Positions 24,798 through 34,809 of a stretch of 64,000 bases of DNA are shown piece after piece. The translations under genes were made by a program, and so were the position numbers. The DNA lies in the NCBI RefSeq assembly GCF_003569805.1, contig NZ_KZ984051.1, positions 907,519 through 971,518 on the forward strand, in the 5' to 3' direction. Each line of letters starts with the position of its first letter. The first letter of the stretch is position 1. The DNA is from Microbacterium halotolerans (GTDB taxonomy: Bacteria; Actinomycetota; Actinomycetes; Actinomycetales; Microbacteriaceae). The notes under the pieces were generated by a model. The model was not told where the DNA came from and searched no databases. It saw nothing but the letters and a program-made list of their open reading frames with translations.

Positions 24798-26164
24798 GGC
24801 ACCAGCGCTCCGCTCCGCGACACGGCGACCTGCTCGTCGCGCGGCACGAGCTTGACCCGTTCGCGCGCGTGCTCGTGGCCCTCGCCGAGCGCACGCTCGT
24901 GGGCGTCGAGCGCCAGCCAGCCGTCCCAAGTGGTGTACTCGGTCTCGCGCTCTCCGAGCAGCTCGAGCACGTCGCCGTTCACGGCGGGGTCGCTCAGAGC
25001 GCCCGACTCTGCGTCGGCCAACAGGTGACCGATCGTCTCGAGCGCGTCGGACTTGGTGTGGCCGATCAGGCCGACGGGGCCGCGCTTGATCCATCCGGTC
25101 GCGTACAGACCGTTCTCGCCCTCGACGCGCCCCTCCTCGTTCGGCACCACGCCGCGGCTGGCGTCGAAGTCGGCTCCCTCGACGCGCGTGCCGTAGTAGC
25201 CGACGGCCCGGTACACGGCCTGCACCTCGTACTCGCGCTCCTCGCCGGTCGGCACGACGGCGCCGTCCGGGCCGGGTGCGGTACGGGCGAACCGGATGGC
25301 CTCGACCCGGTCGGATCCTGAGATCTGCACGGGCGAGTGCCAGAAGTGCAGGTGCAGCCGTCGAGAGGCCTTGCCCGCCGGCTGCTCGCGCCACTTGTTC
25401 AGGGTGCGCAGCATGATCTTGACCTGGTTGTTGGGAGCTGCGGCCGGGTCGACTCCGTCGAAGTCCTCCTCATGCAGCACGATGTCGACATCGCGCAGTT
25501 CGCCCAGCTCCCGCAGTTCGATCGGTGTGAACTTGATGCCAGCAGGTCCGCGACGACCGAACACGTGCACATCGGTGACCGATGACGCCTCGAGGCCCGC
25601 CAGCACATTGTCCGGCACCTCGGTCGAGCGGAGATCCTCGGCGTGCTTGGCGAGCATGCGCGCCACGTCCAGCGCGACGTTGCCGTTGCCGATCACCGCG
25701 ACCGACTGCGCTTCGAGCGGCCACGTGTCGGGGACATCCGGATGCCCGTCGTACCAGGAGACGAAGTCCGCCGCCCCGTATGAGCCGGACAGCTCGACGC
25801 CCGGCACGTCGAGCGCCGCATCGCGCAGGGCACCCGTTGCCAGGATCACCGCATGGTAGCGCTCGCGCAGCTCGTCGAGCGCGATGTCGCGACCGACCTC
25901 GACGTTGCCGATGAACCGGATCACGCTGTCTGCGTCGTCGTCGCCGTTCAGCATCTCGTGCAGAGAGCTGACGATCCCCTTGATGCGCGGGTGGTCGGGC
26001 GCGACCCCGTACCGGATCAGGCCGTAGGGCGCGGGGAGCGACTCGAACAGGTCGATCTCGACATCGCCGCCGCGGTCCGCGACTGCGCCGGTCAGCAGGT
26101 TGCCGGCGTAGATTCCGGCGGGGCCTGCGCCGACGATCGCGACGCTGAGGGACAGAGAGGGCAT
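24794..26164 (-). CDS. fprA: Ferredoxin-NADP reductase, FprA type
   Basis: 456 residues. FAD site [21 protein letters not shown] site [18 protein letters not shown]-terminal [20 protein letters not shown]. It reduces ferredoxin with NADPH. It lies between SUMT (15-base gap) and fdxA (4-base overlap), so it should supply electrons for the six-electron reduction of sulfite. Paralogue of the SoxR-controlled enzyme at 2415. Confidence 0.95.
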   Translation of the reverse strand: MPSLSLSVAIVGAGPAGIYAGNLLTGAVADRGGDVEIDLFESLPAPYGLIRYGVAPDHPRIKGIVSSLHEMLNGDDDADSVIRFIGNVEVGRDIALDELRERYHAVILATGALRDAALDVPGVELSGSYGAADFVSWYDGHPDVPDTWPLEAQSVAVIGNGNVALDVARMLAKHAEDLRSTEVPDNVLAGLEASSVTDVHVFGRRGPAGIKFTPIELRELGELRDVDIVLHEEDFDGVDPAAAPNNQVKIMLRTLNKWREQPAGKASRRLHLHFWHSPVQISGSDRVEAIRFARTAPGPDGAVVPTGEEREYEVQAVYRAVGYYGTRVEGADFDASRGVVPNEEGRVEGENGLYATGWIKRGPVGLIGHTKSDALETIGHLLADAESGALSDPAVNGDVLELLGERETEYTTWDGWLALDAHERALGEGHEHARERVKLVPRDEQVAVSRSGALVP

Positions 26165-26179
26165 GGCGTTGTCGGCCTT

Positions 26180-27037
26180 TCAGGAGACGAGCGAAGGAAG
26201 CGAGGAGGCGGCAGGGACCGCAGCGACGGCGTGCGGGCTGAGCGAGACGACGTCGCCGACCACGACGACAGCGGGAGAGCGCACCGACTGGGCGGCGGCG
26301 AGGTGCGCGATGGTTCCGAGAGTGCCGATCGTCACGCGTTCGCCGGGTCCGAATCCGTCCTCGATGATGGCGACGGGGCAGTCCGCTCCGCGGTCGCCTG
26401 CGGCCAGCACGTGCGCGGAATGGGCGAGCGTGCCGATGCCCATCAGCAGCACGACGGTGTGGTCGGTGCCGCCCGGCACCTCGTCGACCTGATCGTGCGC
26501 GCTGACCACGGTGAACCCCGCGGCGACGCCGCGATGGGTGAGCGGGATGCCCGCGACGGCCGGTACGGAGACAGCGCTGGTCACACCGGCGACCACGTCG
26601 ACGTCGACGCCCGCTGCCTCGCAGAACAGCTGCTCCTCGCGGCCGCGGCCGAACACGAACGGATCGCCGCCCTTGAGGCGCACGACATTCCGCCCGGCGG
26701 ACGCGAGCTCGACGAGCAGGGCGTTGATGTCGTCCTGCGGCACCCGGTGCAGGCCAGGCAGCTTGCCGACGTCGATGATCTCCGCGGCGAGGACGATGCC
26801 TTCTGCGGCGAGCTGGGCGAGCACGGCACGTGCCCCGAGCCGGTCAGCGACGATCACGTCGGCGCGCTCCAGGGCGCGCAGCCCGCGGAGCGTGAGCAGG
26901 CCCGCGTCCCCGGGGCCCGCGCCGACGAGCGCGACCCGGCCGGGTGCGCGCGATGCATCCGGTCCCTGTTGCGGCTCCGAGACATCCGGGCCCGTTGCGA
27001 CGAGCTCCGCTGCGGTGAGATCCGCTGCGGTGCTCAT
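26180..27037 (-). CDS. cobA: Uroporphyrinogen-III C-methyltransferase (SUMT)
   Basis: 285 residues from ATG 27037, overlapping the cysH stop (ATGA). Methylase motifs: VALVGAGPGDAGLLTLRGL, VVRLKGGDPFVFGRGREE, AGIPLTHRGVA, LLMGIGTL. It makes precorrin-2 from uroporphyrinogen III, here for the siroheme of sulfite reductase. The dehydrogenase/ferrochelatase half found in CysG is absent, so those steps must be encoded elsewhere. Confidence 0.93.
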   Translation of the reverse strand: MSTAADLTAAELVATGPDVSEPQQGPDASRAPGRVALVGAGPGDAGLLTLRGLRALERADVIVADRLGARAVLAQLAAEGIVLAAEIIDVGKLPGLHRVPQDDINALLVELASAGRNVVRLKGGDPFVFGRGREEQLFCEAAGVDVDVVAGVTSAVSVPAVAGIPLTHRGVAAGFTVVSAHDQVDEVPGGTDHTVVLLMGIGTLAHSAHVLAAGDRGADCPVAIIEDGFGPGERVTIGTLGTIAHLAAAQSVRSPAVVVVGDVVSLSPHAVAAVPAASSLPSLVS

Positions 27038-27774
27038 ATGTGCAGCCCGCACTCGGTCTTGGCCAGACCGGCCCAGCGGCCGGAGCGGGGGTCGTCGCCC
27101 GGAGCGACCGGCTTCGTGCACGGAGCGCAGCCGATCGACGGGTATCCGTTCGCGATGAGCGGGTTGACCGGCACATCGTGCGCTGTCGCGTACTCGATGA
27201 GGTCGTCGAAGGTCCAGCCGACGATCGGATGCACCTTCACCAGCTGATCGCGTTCGTCCCAGCTGATCAGCGGCGTGTGCGTGCGTTGGTCGGTCTCCTC
27301 GCGGCGGACGCCGGCGAGCCACACTTCGTAGCCGCCGAGCGCGAGGCGCATGGGCTCGACCTTGCGCAGCGCGCAGCACCGGCCAGGGTCGCGGGCGAAC
27401 AGCTCGGCGCCGTGCTCGGCATCCTGCTCGGCGACCGTCTGGGCCGCGGTGACGTCGATCACGTTCACATCGACGCTGCGGGCGACCTCGTCGCGGGTGA
27501 AGAGCGTCTCGGCGAAGTGGTAGCCGGTCTCCAGGAACAGCACGTCGACGCCGGGCAGCTGCTGCGAGGCGAGGTGTGCGAGAGCGCCGTTGGCCATCGA
27601 ACTGGCCACGGCGACATCGCGGGTGCGGAAGTTCTCTGCGACCCAGGTGAGGATCTCATCCGGTGCTGCCTCGTCGTCTCTGCCGCAGCGCAGCTCCTTC
27701 GTGCCGCGGGCCGCGAGGTCGCGCAGTTCGTCGGCCGAGCGACGTGCGGTGCCGATCGTGACGGGAACGCTCAC
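27034..27774 (-). CDS. cysH: Assimilatory adenylyl-sulfate (APS) reductase
   Basis: 246 residues from GTG 27774, overlapping the sulfite reductase stop (GTGA). The paired cysteines RCCALRKVEP and GCAPCTKPV ligate a [4Fe-4S] cluster typical of APS-type enzymes, and the catalytic cysteine is in KTECGLH at the C-terminus. It reduces APS to sulfite with thioredoxin. Middle gene of the sulfate-assimilation operon. Confidence 0.94.
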   Translation of the reverse strand: MSVPVTIGTARRSADELRDLAARGTKELRCGRDDEAAPDEILTWVAENFRTRDVAVASSMANGALAHLASQQLPGVDVLFLETGYHFAETLFTRDEVARSVDVNVIDVTAAQTVAEQDAEHGAELFARDPGRCCALRKVEPMRLALGGYEVWLAGVRREETDQRTHTPLISWDERDQLVKVHPIVGWTFDDLIEYATAHDVPVNPLIANGYPSIGCAPCTKPVAPGDDPRSGRWAGLAKTECGLHI

Positions 27775-29492
27775 TGCAGCGCCTCCTCTTCTGCGTCGTG
27801 CGCCCACTGCGCGAACGTCTCGCCGTCCGCGCGGTCGTCGAGGTAGCGCCGGATGACGCGCTCGGCGTAGTCGGCGATGCCGGAAGCCTCGACCTTCAGA
27901 CCGCGCACGGTGCGGCCGAGGCCGGCCTCCGGGCGATCCGGTGAGGCCAGGCCGCCGCCGAGGTGCACCTGGAAGCCCGGCACCTGCTCGCCTGCGACGT
28001 TGGTGATCAGCTGACCCTTCAGGCCGATGTCGGCGATCTGGATGCGCGCACAGGAGTTGGGGCATCCGTTCACGTGCAGCGTGATCGGCTGGCCGATCTC
28101 GGGTTCGAGCTCGCCGAGCCGCTCCTCGAGCTGCGCGATGGCCTCTGCGGCGTTGACCTTCGTCTCGACGATGGCGAGCTTGCAGTACTCGATGCCCGTG
28201 CATGCGATGGTGCCGCGGCGGAACAGGCTGGGCCTGGCCGACAGACCGAGTCCGTCCAGACCCGCGACCAGGGACTCCACCTCGTCCTCTGCGACGTCGA
28301 GCACGAGCAGTTTCTGGTACGGCGTGGTGCGCACACGGTGCGAGCCGTGCGCCTCGGCGAGATCGGCCAGCGCGGTGAGCGTCTCGCCGGAGACGCGACC
28401 GACCGTGGGGGCCGCGCCGACGAAGAAGCGGCCGTCCTTCTGCCTGTGCACGCCGACGTGGTCGCCGAGGCCGCTGGGGCGCGGTGCGGCCGGACCGTCG
28501 GGCAACGGCGCGTCGAGGTACTCGGTCTCGAGCACCTCGCGGAAGCGCTCGACGCCCCAATCGGCGAGCAGGAACTTCAGCCGAGCCTTGTTGCGCAGCC
28601 TCCGATAGCCGTAGTCGCGGAACACGCGGGTGACGCCGTGCCACACCTCGGCGACGCGCTCCGGGGCGACGAAGGTGCCGACCCGCTCGCCCAGGCGCGG
28701 CACGGTCGACAGGGCACCGGCGACCCAGAGGTCGTATCCGATGCCGAGCTCCGGATGCTCGACGGCGACGAATGCGCAGTCGTTGATCTCGTGCACGACG
28801 TCCTGGCTGGGGTGGCCGGTGATCGCGGTCTTGTACTTGCGGGGCAGGTTCGACAGCGACTCGTCGCCGATGAACCGTTCGGCGATCTCATCGATCTGCG
28901 GTGTCGGGTCGATCAGCTCGTCGGCGGCGATGCCCGCGACGGGGGATCCGAGGATGACGCGCGGCACGTCACCGCAGGCCTCGGTGGTGCTCAGTCCCAC
29001 GGCCTCCAGCCGTCGCCAGATCTCCGGCACGTCTTCGACGCGCACCCAGTGCAGCTGCACGTTCTGCCGGTCGGTCAGATCGGCGGAGCCGCGGGCGAAC
29101 TCGGTGGAGATCTCCCCGATCACCCGCAGCTGCTCGGTGCTGAGCCGGCCGCCGTCGATGCGGATCCTGAGCATGAAGTACTCGTCCTCGAGCTCGTGCG
29201 GCTCGAGCTGGGCCGTGCGACCGCCGTCGATGCCGGGCTTGCGCTGCGTGTACAGGCCCCACCAGCGGAACCGGCCGTGCAGGTCGGTCGGATCGATCGA
29301 CGCGAAGCCGCCTTCGGCGTACTCGTTCTCGATGCGCTCGCGCACGTTGAGACCGTCGTCCTCGAGCTTGAACTCCTCGTTGCCGTTCAGAGGCTCTGTG
29401 CCGTCGACCTTCCACTGCCCGTGCGGCTTGGTCGGTCTGCGCGCTGTGCGCGTACGAGCGCCGCGAACGGTCGTCGGCTGCTGGGTGGTCAT
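27771..29492 (-). CDS. Ferredoxin-dependent sulfite reductase (siroheme, 4Fe-4S)
   Basis: 573 residues from ATG 29492, with GAGGGGGCG as ribosome site. Siroheme/cluster cysteines are in CTGIEYCKLA and CPNSCARIQIAD; the ferredoxin-type N-terminal half-repeat has LTDRQNVQLHWVRVEDVPEIW. It reduces sulfite to sulfide in assimilation. Nitrite reductase is the usual alternative for this family, but the co-transcribed cysH, SUMT, fprA and fdxA argue strongly for sulfite. Confidence 0.93.
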   Translation of the reverse strand: MTTQQPTTVRGARTRTARRPTKPHGQWKVDGTEPLNGNEEFKLEDDGLNVRERIENEYAEGGFASIDPTDLHGRFRWWGLYTQRKPGIDGGRTAQLEPHELEDEYFMLRIRIDGGRLSTEQLRVIGEISTEFARGSADLTDRQNVQLHWVRVEDVPEIWRRLEAVGLSTTEACGDVPRVILGSPVAGIAADELIDPTPQIDEIAERFIGDESLSNLPRKYKTAITGHPSQDVVHEINDCAFVAVEHPELGIGYDLWVAGALSTVPRLGERVGTFVAPERVAEVWHGVTRVFRDYGYRRLRNKARLKFLLADWGVERFREVLETEYLDAPLPDGPAAPRPSGLGDHVGVHRQKDGRFFVGAAPTVGRVSGETLTALADLAEAHGSHRVRTTPYQKLLVLDVAEDEVESLVAGLDGLGLSARPSLFRRGTIACTGIEYCKLAIVETKVNAAEAIAQLEERLGELEPEIGQPITLHVNGCPNSCARIQIADIGLKGQLITNVAGEQVPGFQVHLGGGLASPDRPEAGLGRTVRGLKVEASGIADYAERVIRRYLDDRADGETFAQWAHDAEEEALQ

Positions 29493-29642
29493 AGCGCCCC
29501 CTCGATGAATGGCTCTGTGCCAAGGTACGGCCGGTCGGCGCAAGGGCCGCACTCTCTTGCGAAATGTGAAGTCACGCGGCGAAACACTTCCGTCACGAAG
29601 GAGCGGTTCCGACGGGGGCGGCTCAGCCTCGTCCGGACGCAC

Positions 29643-29658
29643 TAACGTGGCAGGCGTG
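29643..29658 (+). promoter_or_regulatory. -10 element of a leaderless promoter before the 29656 gene
   Basis: TAACGT at 29643-29648, then seven bases, then GTG 29656 and no ribosome-binding site. The divergent gap to the sulfite reductase (29493-29655) also holds two GTCACG boxes (around 29573 and 29593) of unknown meaning. Confidence 0.5.
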
Positions 29659-30717
29659 ACAGCATCCGAGCCCGGCGACCAGGTACTGCTCTCCTCGTCA
29701 GGTGGGCTGGGGCGCATCATCCTGAACCGACCGAGGGCGATCAACGCGCTCACCCCGGCCATGATCGAGCAGCTGAGCGGAGCGCTGGGTGCGTGGCGGA
29801 CGGATCCGGATGTCGAGCTCGTCCTGCTCACGGGCGAGGGCGAGCGAGGGCTGTGCTCGGGCGCCGACGTGCGCGCACTGCACCAGGCGCTCGTCGACGG
29901 GGACACCGGTGCGGCCGACGCGTTCTTCCGCGCCGAGTACGCGACCAACGCGCTCATCGGTGAGTCCGTCACGCCGATCATCGCCGTGATGCACGGGGTC
30001 ACGATGGGCGGCGGCATCGGTGTGTCCGGTCACGCGGCCGTGCGCGTCGTCACCGAGACCTCGCAGCTGGCCATGCCGGAGACGCGTCTCGGATTCACTC
30101 CGGATGCCGGTGGGTCATGGCTGCTGTCCCGCGCGCCAGGCCGGCTCGGCGAGTATCTGGCACTCACGAGCGACACGATGGACGCCGCGGACGCGCTGCA
30201 CTGCGGCTTCGCCGACTTCTTCGTGCCGTCCGAGCGCGTCGGCGACCTCGTGGACGCCTTCGAGACCCGCGCCGACCCGCAGACGCCGGCCGAGCTGATC
30301 ATGCTGTTCGACGAGACGCCGGAGCCGTCGCGGCTGGAGAAGGCCCGCGAGTGGGTCGACGACGCGTTCTCCCGCGACAGCGTCGAGGCGATCGTAGAGC
30401 GCCTGAGAGGGCTCGGCGGACCGGGGCCGGAAGCAGCCCTCGAGGCGCTTTCGGCACGCGCGCCGCTCGCGCTGAAGGTGACGCTCGAGGCCATCAGGAG
30501 GGCCCGTGCGATGCCGACTCTGCGCGACGCGCTCACGCAGGAGTACGGCCTGGTGTCGTGGTTCGTGGACAGCCGGTCCGACCTGGCCGAGGGCATCAGA
30601 GCCCAGGTCGTCGACAAGGACTTCCGGCCCGCCTGGATGCCGACGACGCTCGCCGACGTGCCGCAGGAGCTCGTGACGGAGGCCTTCGCATACCGTCCGG
30701 CCGCGCCGTTGTGGTGA
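29656..30717 (+). CDS. Enoyl-CoA hydratase/isomerase family protein (3-hydroxyisobutyryl-CoA hydrolase-like)
   Basis: 353 residues from GTG 29656. The crotonase fold is clear: IILNRPRAINALTPAMI, LTGEGERGLCSGADVRAL with the oxyanion glycine, and GVTMGGGIGVSGHAAVRVVTE, PETRLGFTPDAGGSWLLSR. The length, the C-terminal helical extension and the conserved Glu of PETRLGFTPD match 3-hydroxyisobutyryl-CoA hydrolases of valine breakdown more than plain hydratases. No valine pathway gene is adjacent, so substrate is inferred. Confidence 0.85.
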   Translation: MTASEPGDQVLLSSSGGLGRIILNRPRAINALTPAMIEQLSGALGAWRTDPDVELVLLTGEGERGLCSGADVRALHQALVDGDTGAADAFFRAEYATNALIGESVTPIIAVMHGVTMGGGIGVSGHAAVRVVTETSQLAMPETRLGFTPDAGGSWLLSRAPGRLGEYLALTSDTMDAADALHCGFADFFVPSERVGDLVDAFETRADPQTPAELIMLFDETPEPSRLEKAREWVDDAFSRDSVEAIVERLRGLGGPGPEAALEALSARAPLALKVTLEAIRRARAMPTLRDALTQEYGLVSWFVDSRSDLAEGIRAQVVDKDFRPAWMPTTLADVPQELVTEAFAYRPAAPLW

Positions 30718-30800
30718 GCGCCGTTTCGCAGGAGCAGGAATAGCGGCCCTTTCGTCGCGTTGACGTCGATGGGAGGACCGGTGACATGAGGGAGCGACGG

Positions 30801-31628
30801 ATGACGACCACGCAGGATTTCGGAACGTACGGCGTGTGGCGCTGGGTCACCGGCATCGACGACGCCTTCGCGCAGGCGACGGAGCGGCTCGGCTTCGGCG
30901 CGCTGTGGGTCGGCGGCTCGCCGGCCGGCGATCTGGAAGCGGTTGAGCGCATCCTGGACGCGACGGAGACCCTCACCGTCGCTACGGGGATCGTGAACAT
31001 CTGGAAGGACGCCGCGACCGACGTCGCCGCATCGTTCCGCCGCATCGAGGAGCGGCATCCTGGGCGCTTCGTGCTCGGCATCGGGTCAGGCCATCGGGAG
31101 GCGACGCCCGAGCGGGTGAAGCCGCTGTCGGCGATGCGCGAGTACGTCGGGGTGCTCGAGGCGGAGGGGCTGCGCAAGGAGCAGATGCTGCTGGCGGCGC
31201 TCGGCGACAAGACCCTCGCGTTCTCCGCGGAGCGCACGCTCGGAGCGCATCCGTACCTCACGGTGCCCGAACACACCGCGCACGCGCGCACCGTGCTCGG
31301 CGACGCGCTGCTCGCGCCCGAGCTGAAGGTCGTCGTGAACCCCGACCGCGACGAGGCACGCGCGATCGCGCGCGACTATCTCAAGCGCTACTTCGGTCTG
31401 CGCAACTATGTCGGCGCGCTGGTGCGCTTCGGGATCGATCCGGATGACATCGCCTCAGGCGGATCGGACGCCGTCATCGACAGGGTGGCGGCGAATCCGA
31501 CGGCTGCCGCCGCGGTGGCAGGCGCCCGCGAGCACCTCGACGCCGGAGCCGACCATGTCTCATTCCAGGCACTCGGCGACGACCCGATCGGATCGCTCGA
31601 GCAGATCGCGGAGGAGATCGCGCGCTGA
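30801..31628 (+). CDS. Luciferase-like F420-dependent oxidoreductase
   Basis: 275 residues from ATG 30801, placed 8 bases after GAGGGAG (ATG 30786 is an upstream alternative). LLM barrel motifs: LGFGALWVGGSPAGDLEAVE, LTVATGIVNIWKDAATDVAAS, RFVLGIGSGHREATPER. The short form lacking the insertion loops resembles probable F420-dependent LLM subfamilies common in actinobacteria. Substrate unknown. Confidence 0.83.
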   Translation: MTTTQDFGTYGVWRWVTGIDDAFAQATERLGFGALWVGGSPAGDLEAVERILDATETLTVATGIVNIWKDAATDVAASFRRIEERHPGRFVLGIGSGHREATPERVKPLSAMREYVGVLEAEGLRKEQMLLAALGDKTLAFSAERTLGAHPYLTVPEHTAHARTVLGDALLAPELKVVVNPDRDEARAIARDYLKRYFGLRNYVGALVRFGIDPDDIASGGSDAVIDRVAANPTAAAAVAGAREHLDAGADHVSFQALGDDPIGSLEQIAEEIAR

Positions 31629-31758
31629 CGGCGGCGGGCATCGTGTCACTCACAGGGCGCTGATCGGCGCTTCCGGGACGATCGAGCTGTGGACAGTGCC
31701 CCTCGCGCCTGCGATGCGTGACATTCTCGTGCCACCGGAGGAGAATGGAGGCATGATT

Positions 31759-32016
31759 ATGAGCGAGCCGCAGGTGTGGGTGCTGGTGGGCGCCTTCATC
31801 GCCGCGATCGCGACGATGATCACCGTCACGCTGACCTCGTTCAATCGTCAGCTGACGAGTTTCCGGAACGAGATGAGTGCGCGCTTCGACGCTGTGGACA
31901 CGCGCTTCGATGCCATGCAGGGCGTGATGGACCTTCGTTTCGCGCAGCTCGACAACAAGGTGGAGGACATCGACCGCGACGTTGCCGCACTGAGCCGACG
32001 CGTCATGGGTGACTGA
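31759..32016 (+). CDS. Small membrane-anchored coiled-coil protein
   Basis: 85 residues from ATG 31759; GGAGG fits this codon better than ATG 31753. One N-terminal transmembrane helix (VWVLVGAFIAAIATMITVTL) is followed by a heptad-rich cytoplasmic helix (FDAVDTRFDAMQGVMDLRFAQ and KVEDIDRDVAALSRRV). No enzyme motif. It converges on the LAL regulator with 3 bases between the stops. Function unknown. Confidence 0.7.
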   Translation: MSEPQVWVLVGAFIAAIATMITVTLTSFNRQLTSFRNEMSARFDAVDTRFDAMQGVMDLRFAQLDNKVEDIDRDVAALSRRVMGD

Positions 32017-32019
32017 GCG

Positions 32020-34575
32020 TCAGAGCAGGCCCCTGCGCCTGGCCTCGTCGAGCGCCTCCTTGCGGCTGCTCACGTCGAGCTTGCGGTAGAGCGAGCGGCG
32101 CTGAGTCTTCACGGTGTTGGCTGACACGGACAGGGACGCGGCAGTGTCGGAAACGGAGCTCCCCTCAGCGATCGCTTCCAGGATCAGCTGCTCCCGGGCG
32201 GTGAGCTCCACGCCCGCAGGTGCGGCGTGGAACGGCGAGACCCGCGCGACCATCCTGAGCACGTCAGGTGCGCTGCGCAGCAGCCGGCGAACGTCGCCCG
32301 GCGGCACGACGGTGAACGGCGTGACCAGGTCGTGCTCCCTCGCGATCAACAGCGGAAGGGCGAGCCTGTGGGCCGTCTCGTCGTCGCTGTCGCCCATGTG
32401 CATTCCTGCGGCGGCCGCGACGACTGCCAGCGCGGATGCATCCCGCGGGAGAGCCGTCGACTGCAGCGCCGCGAGAGCCACGGAAGCGGCCCCGCGCGGA
32501 TCGCCCAGGTGAAGCCGGATCCGCGCCCGCGCGAGGGTGAGCCGTCGCGACCGGCGGTGCGCTGATGCCGAGAGGAACGCCTGCGCCTCGGAGCCCCGAC
32601 CGGCGGCGAGAAGGAGGTCGCACTTCAGCATCGTGAGCATGACCGACATCGCGCTGCTGGGCGATGTCGCGCTGGCCTTCTCCTGCATGCCGAGGTCGAG
32701 TGCCCGCAGAGCGGCGGCCGTGCCTGATGCCAGCCAGAGCGCGCGGACTCTGGTGTGCAGGATCAGCGGCCACAGCTCGGTCGTCGCCCAGTGCGAATCC
32801 GTGACGGAGAGCACACGCTCGGCACCTGCGCCGTCGCCGTGCTCGATCATGACCCTGGCACGGGCGATGGCGGCGGGCACGGCGAGGTAGGAACGCTCGA
32901 GGCCGTCGGGAGCGTCGAGGGCGGACAGGGCGTCGAGGTGCTCTGCGGCCAGGCGGATCTCGCCCCGTTGTGTGTGCACCAGGGCGAAGATGCCGTGGAT
33001 CCGCACCCGATCGAGGACGGGCTGCTCCGCCAGGAAGTCGATGCCTGCCTCACCCAGGACGCGCATCGCCCCATCGAGGTCGTCGGCGAACATCAGCGAG
33101 ACGGCCGATTGACTCAGCAGGAGCGACATCGCGTCGTCGAACTCGTTCTCCGGGTCGTCGGTGCGTTCGAGCATGGAGTGCACGCGACGGATCGATGCGG
33201 CCGACATGTCGTAGCGGCCGAGCAGCCGTAGAGCGAGGGCGATGATCCCCTGGGCCCACACATCGTCGACCGTGAACGAACGCCGCGTCACACGTTGCCT
33301 GCCCTGTGTCACAAGCAGGAGGCCCGTCAGTCGCCGGATCGCCCGTGCGCGACGGCCGGAGGCGAAGTCGTCGAGGGCGGCGGCGAACATCAGAATGGGC
33401 TGGGTGCGCAGCGCATCGTTCGGGATGCGGCGGATCGCCGCCGTCGTCGACGATCGCCTGATGGTCGCTCTCGTGATTCCGCGACGATACAGGCGGGCCG
33501 CCAACGGCCAATCGGCCGCGGCGACCGCAGCGGCGAAGGCAGCAGAGTTCTCTCCGCGGTCCAGATGCAGCTTCGCGAGCACCAGGTGCGCCCTGGCCGC
33601 CTCATCCGGGCTCTTCGTGACGAGCTCTTCGCGGAGAGCCCGTCTGAGGGGCGGCAGCATCCGGAAGCTCCTGGGGCTGCTGTCGTCCCACCAGCCGAGA
33701 CCGAGTTCCTCCCCGCGGTTCACCATGGCACGCGCGTGCTCGTCGATTCCGATCCTCTCCAGCATCTCGTCATCGATCGACGCCGTCACGGACAGCGCTC
33801 TCAGCCCGCGGTAGCCGGGTGTCCTGCTCAGATCGTCGGCGATCGCGTCTCCCGCCGAGATCCCAGCGGAACGCGCGGAGTCTCGCCCCAGCTCAGCGAT
33901 CACCGCGAGGGCCCAGCCGCCCGTCTCCTCTGCGATCCTCATGATGTCGTGGTCGGAGACAACCGCGTTCGTCGCCTCGGCGATCGCTGCGATCTCCTCC
34001 GGCGTCAGCAGCAGGAGCGCAGGTGGGCTCACGGCGAGGGTCGTCGGCATCCGGGACTCGATCTCGGTCGTGCCTGGGTGCCGACGAGTCGTGAAGACGA
34101 TCCGTACGGAGGATTCGTGCTGGGCGAGGCGGACGAGGTCATCCCAGAGGCCCGCGTCGACACAGGCGTCTCCACTGCTGTCGACGATCAGGGTGACCGG
34201 TCGCGCTGTGGGAGAGAACTGCCGCGTCAGCAGCGCAGGCAATGAGTGCTCACCGCCGCTGCCGAGCCGCTCGAGCGCGACGGTGAGCCCTTCATCGACA
34301 GGAAGACCGGCATCTCGGAACCTGTGCAGCGCTGTCATCCAGAAGGTGGCCCGATGGAGCAGCGCGGAATCGAGGGTGAGCCAGACCAGGGTCTCGCCGT
34401 TCAGCGCACGCGCATTCGCCCACGCCAGCAGCGCAGAGGTCTTGCCGCAGCCTGCTCCGCCGCAGACCATCACGGCGCCGAAGCGCTCGTGTCTGCTCAT
34501 CCAGTCGGCGAAGCCGGCCCGCTCCACGAGCGCGTGCGGAGCGCGGGGCGCGCCATGGACTCCGCCCTCTTGCAT
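32020..34575 (-). CDS. Large ATP-binding LuxR-family (LAL/MalT-like) transcriptional regulator
   Basis: 851 residues. An N-terminal STAND-type ATPase carries Walker A GGAGCGKTSALLAW and the acidic VTLIVDSSGD; a long alpha-helical TPR-like middle follows. The C-terminal LuxR helix-turn-helix reads LTAREQLILEAIAEGSSVSD, TAASLSVSANTVKTQRRSL, YRKLDVSSRKEALDEARRR. Such proteins are activated by a small ligand or partner and ATP. It is divergent from the giant surface protein gene, its most likely target (inference from position). Confidence 0.92.
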   Translation of the reverse strand: MQEGGVHGAPRAPHALVERAGFADWMSRHERFGAVMVCGGAGCGKTSALLAWANARALNGETLVWLTLDSALLHRATFWMTALHRFRDAGLPVDEGLTVALERLGSGGEHSLPALLTRQFSPTARPVTLIVDSSGDACVDAGLWDDLVRLAQHESSVRIVFTTRRHPGTTEIESRMPTTLAVSPPALLLLTPEEIAAIAEATNAVVSDHDIMRIAEETGGWALAVIAELGRDSARSAGISAGDAIADDLSRTPGYRGLRALSVTASIDDEMLERIGIDEHARAMVNRGEELGLGWWDDSSPRSFRMLPPLRRALREELVTKSPDEAARAHLVLAKLHLDRGENSAAFAAAVAAADWPLAARLYRRGITRATIRRSSTTAAIRRIPNDALRTQPILMFAAALDDFASGRRARAIRRLTGLLLVTQGRQRVTRRSFTVDDVWAQGIIALALRLLGRYDMSAASIRRVHSMLERTDDPENEFDDAMSLLLSQSAVSLMFADDLDGAMRVLGEAGIDFLAEQPVLDRVRIHGIFALVHTQRGEIRLAAEHLDALSALDAPDGLERSYLAVPAAIARARVMIEHGDGAGAERVLSVTDSHWATTELWPLILHTRVRALWLASGTAAALRALDLGMQEKASATSPSSAMSVMLTMLKCDLLLAAGRGSEAQAFLSASAHRRSRRLTLARARIRLHLGDPRGAASVALAALQSTALPRDASALAVVAAAAGMHMGDSDDETAHRLALPLLIAREHDLVTPFTVVPPGDVRRLLRSAPDVLRMVARVSPFHAAPAGVELTAREQLILEAIAEGSSVSDTAASLSVSANTVKTQRRSLYRKLDVSSRKEALDEARRRGLL

Positions 34576-34780
34576 TGTTCTTCGTGCTCCTCACCGGGTC
34601 TCGTTCGGCCGACCGTCAGCCGAGTCGTCGGACGACACATTAGGGCGCGTCGGTGCCGAGTCGGAAAACGGGTGAACGCGCGGGTGAATTCGGTGTCGAC
34701 GTTTGTGGCGGGACGCGACACGCCGGAATGCTGGCACAGGCTCATCCTGTCAGCCGCTGAGTGCGCGGGGCGGGCCGCCG

Positions 34781-34809
34781 TTGACAAAGATTGGGGAATC
34801 GTTCATGTT
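34781..34809 (+). promoter_or_regulatory. Candidate promoter of the surface protein gene
   Basis: TTGACA at 34781-34786, 17 bases, then CATGTT at 34804-34809. If used, transcription begins after ATG 34805 and translation would start at the in-frame GTG 34847, which has GGAGG (34829-34833) upstream. The rest of the 229-base divergent region 34576-34804 holds no gene. Confidence 0.45.
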
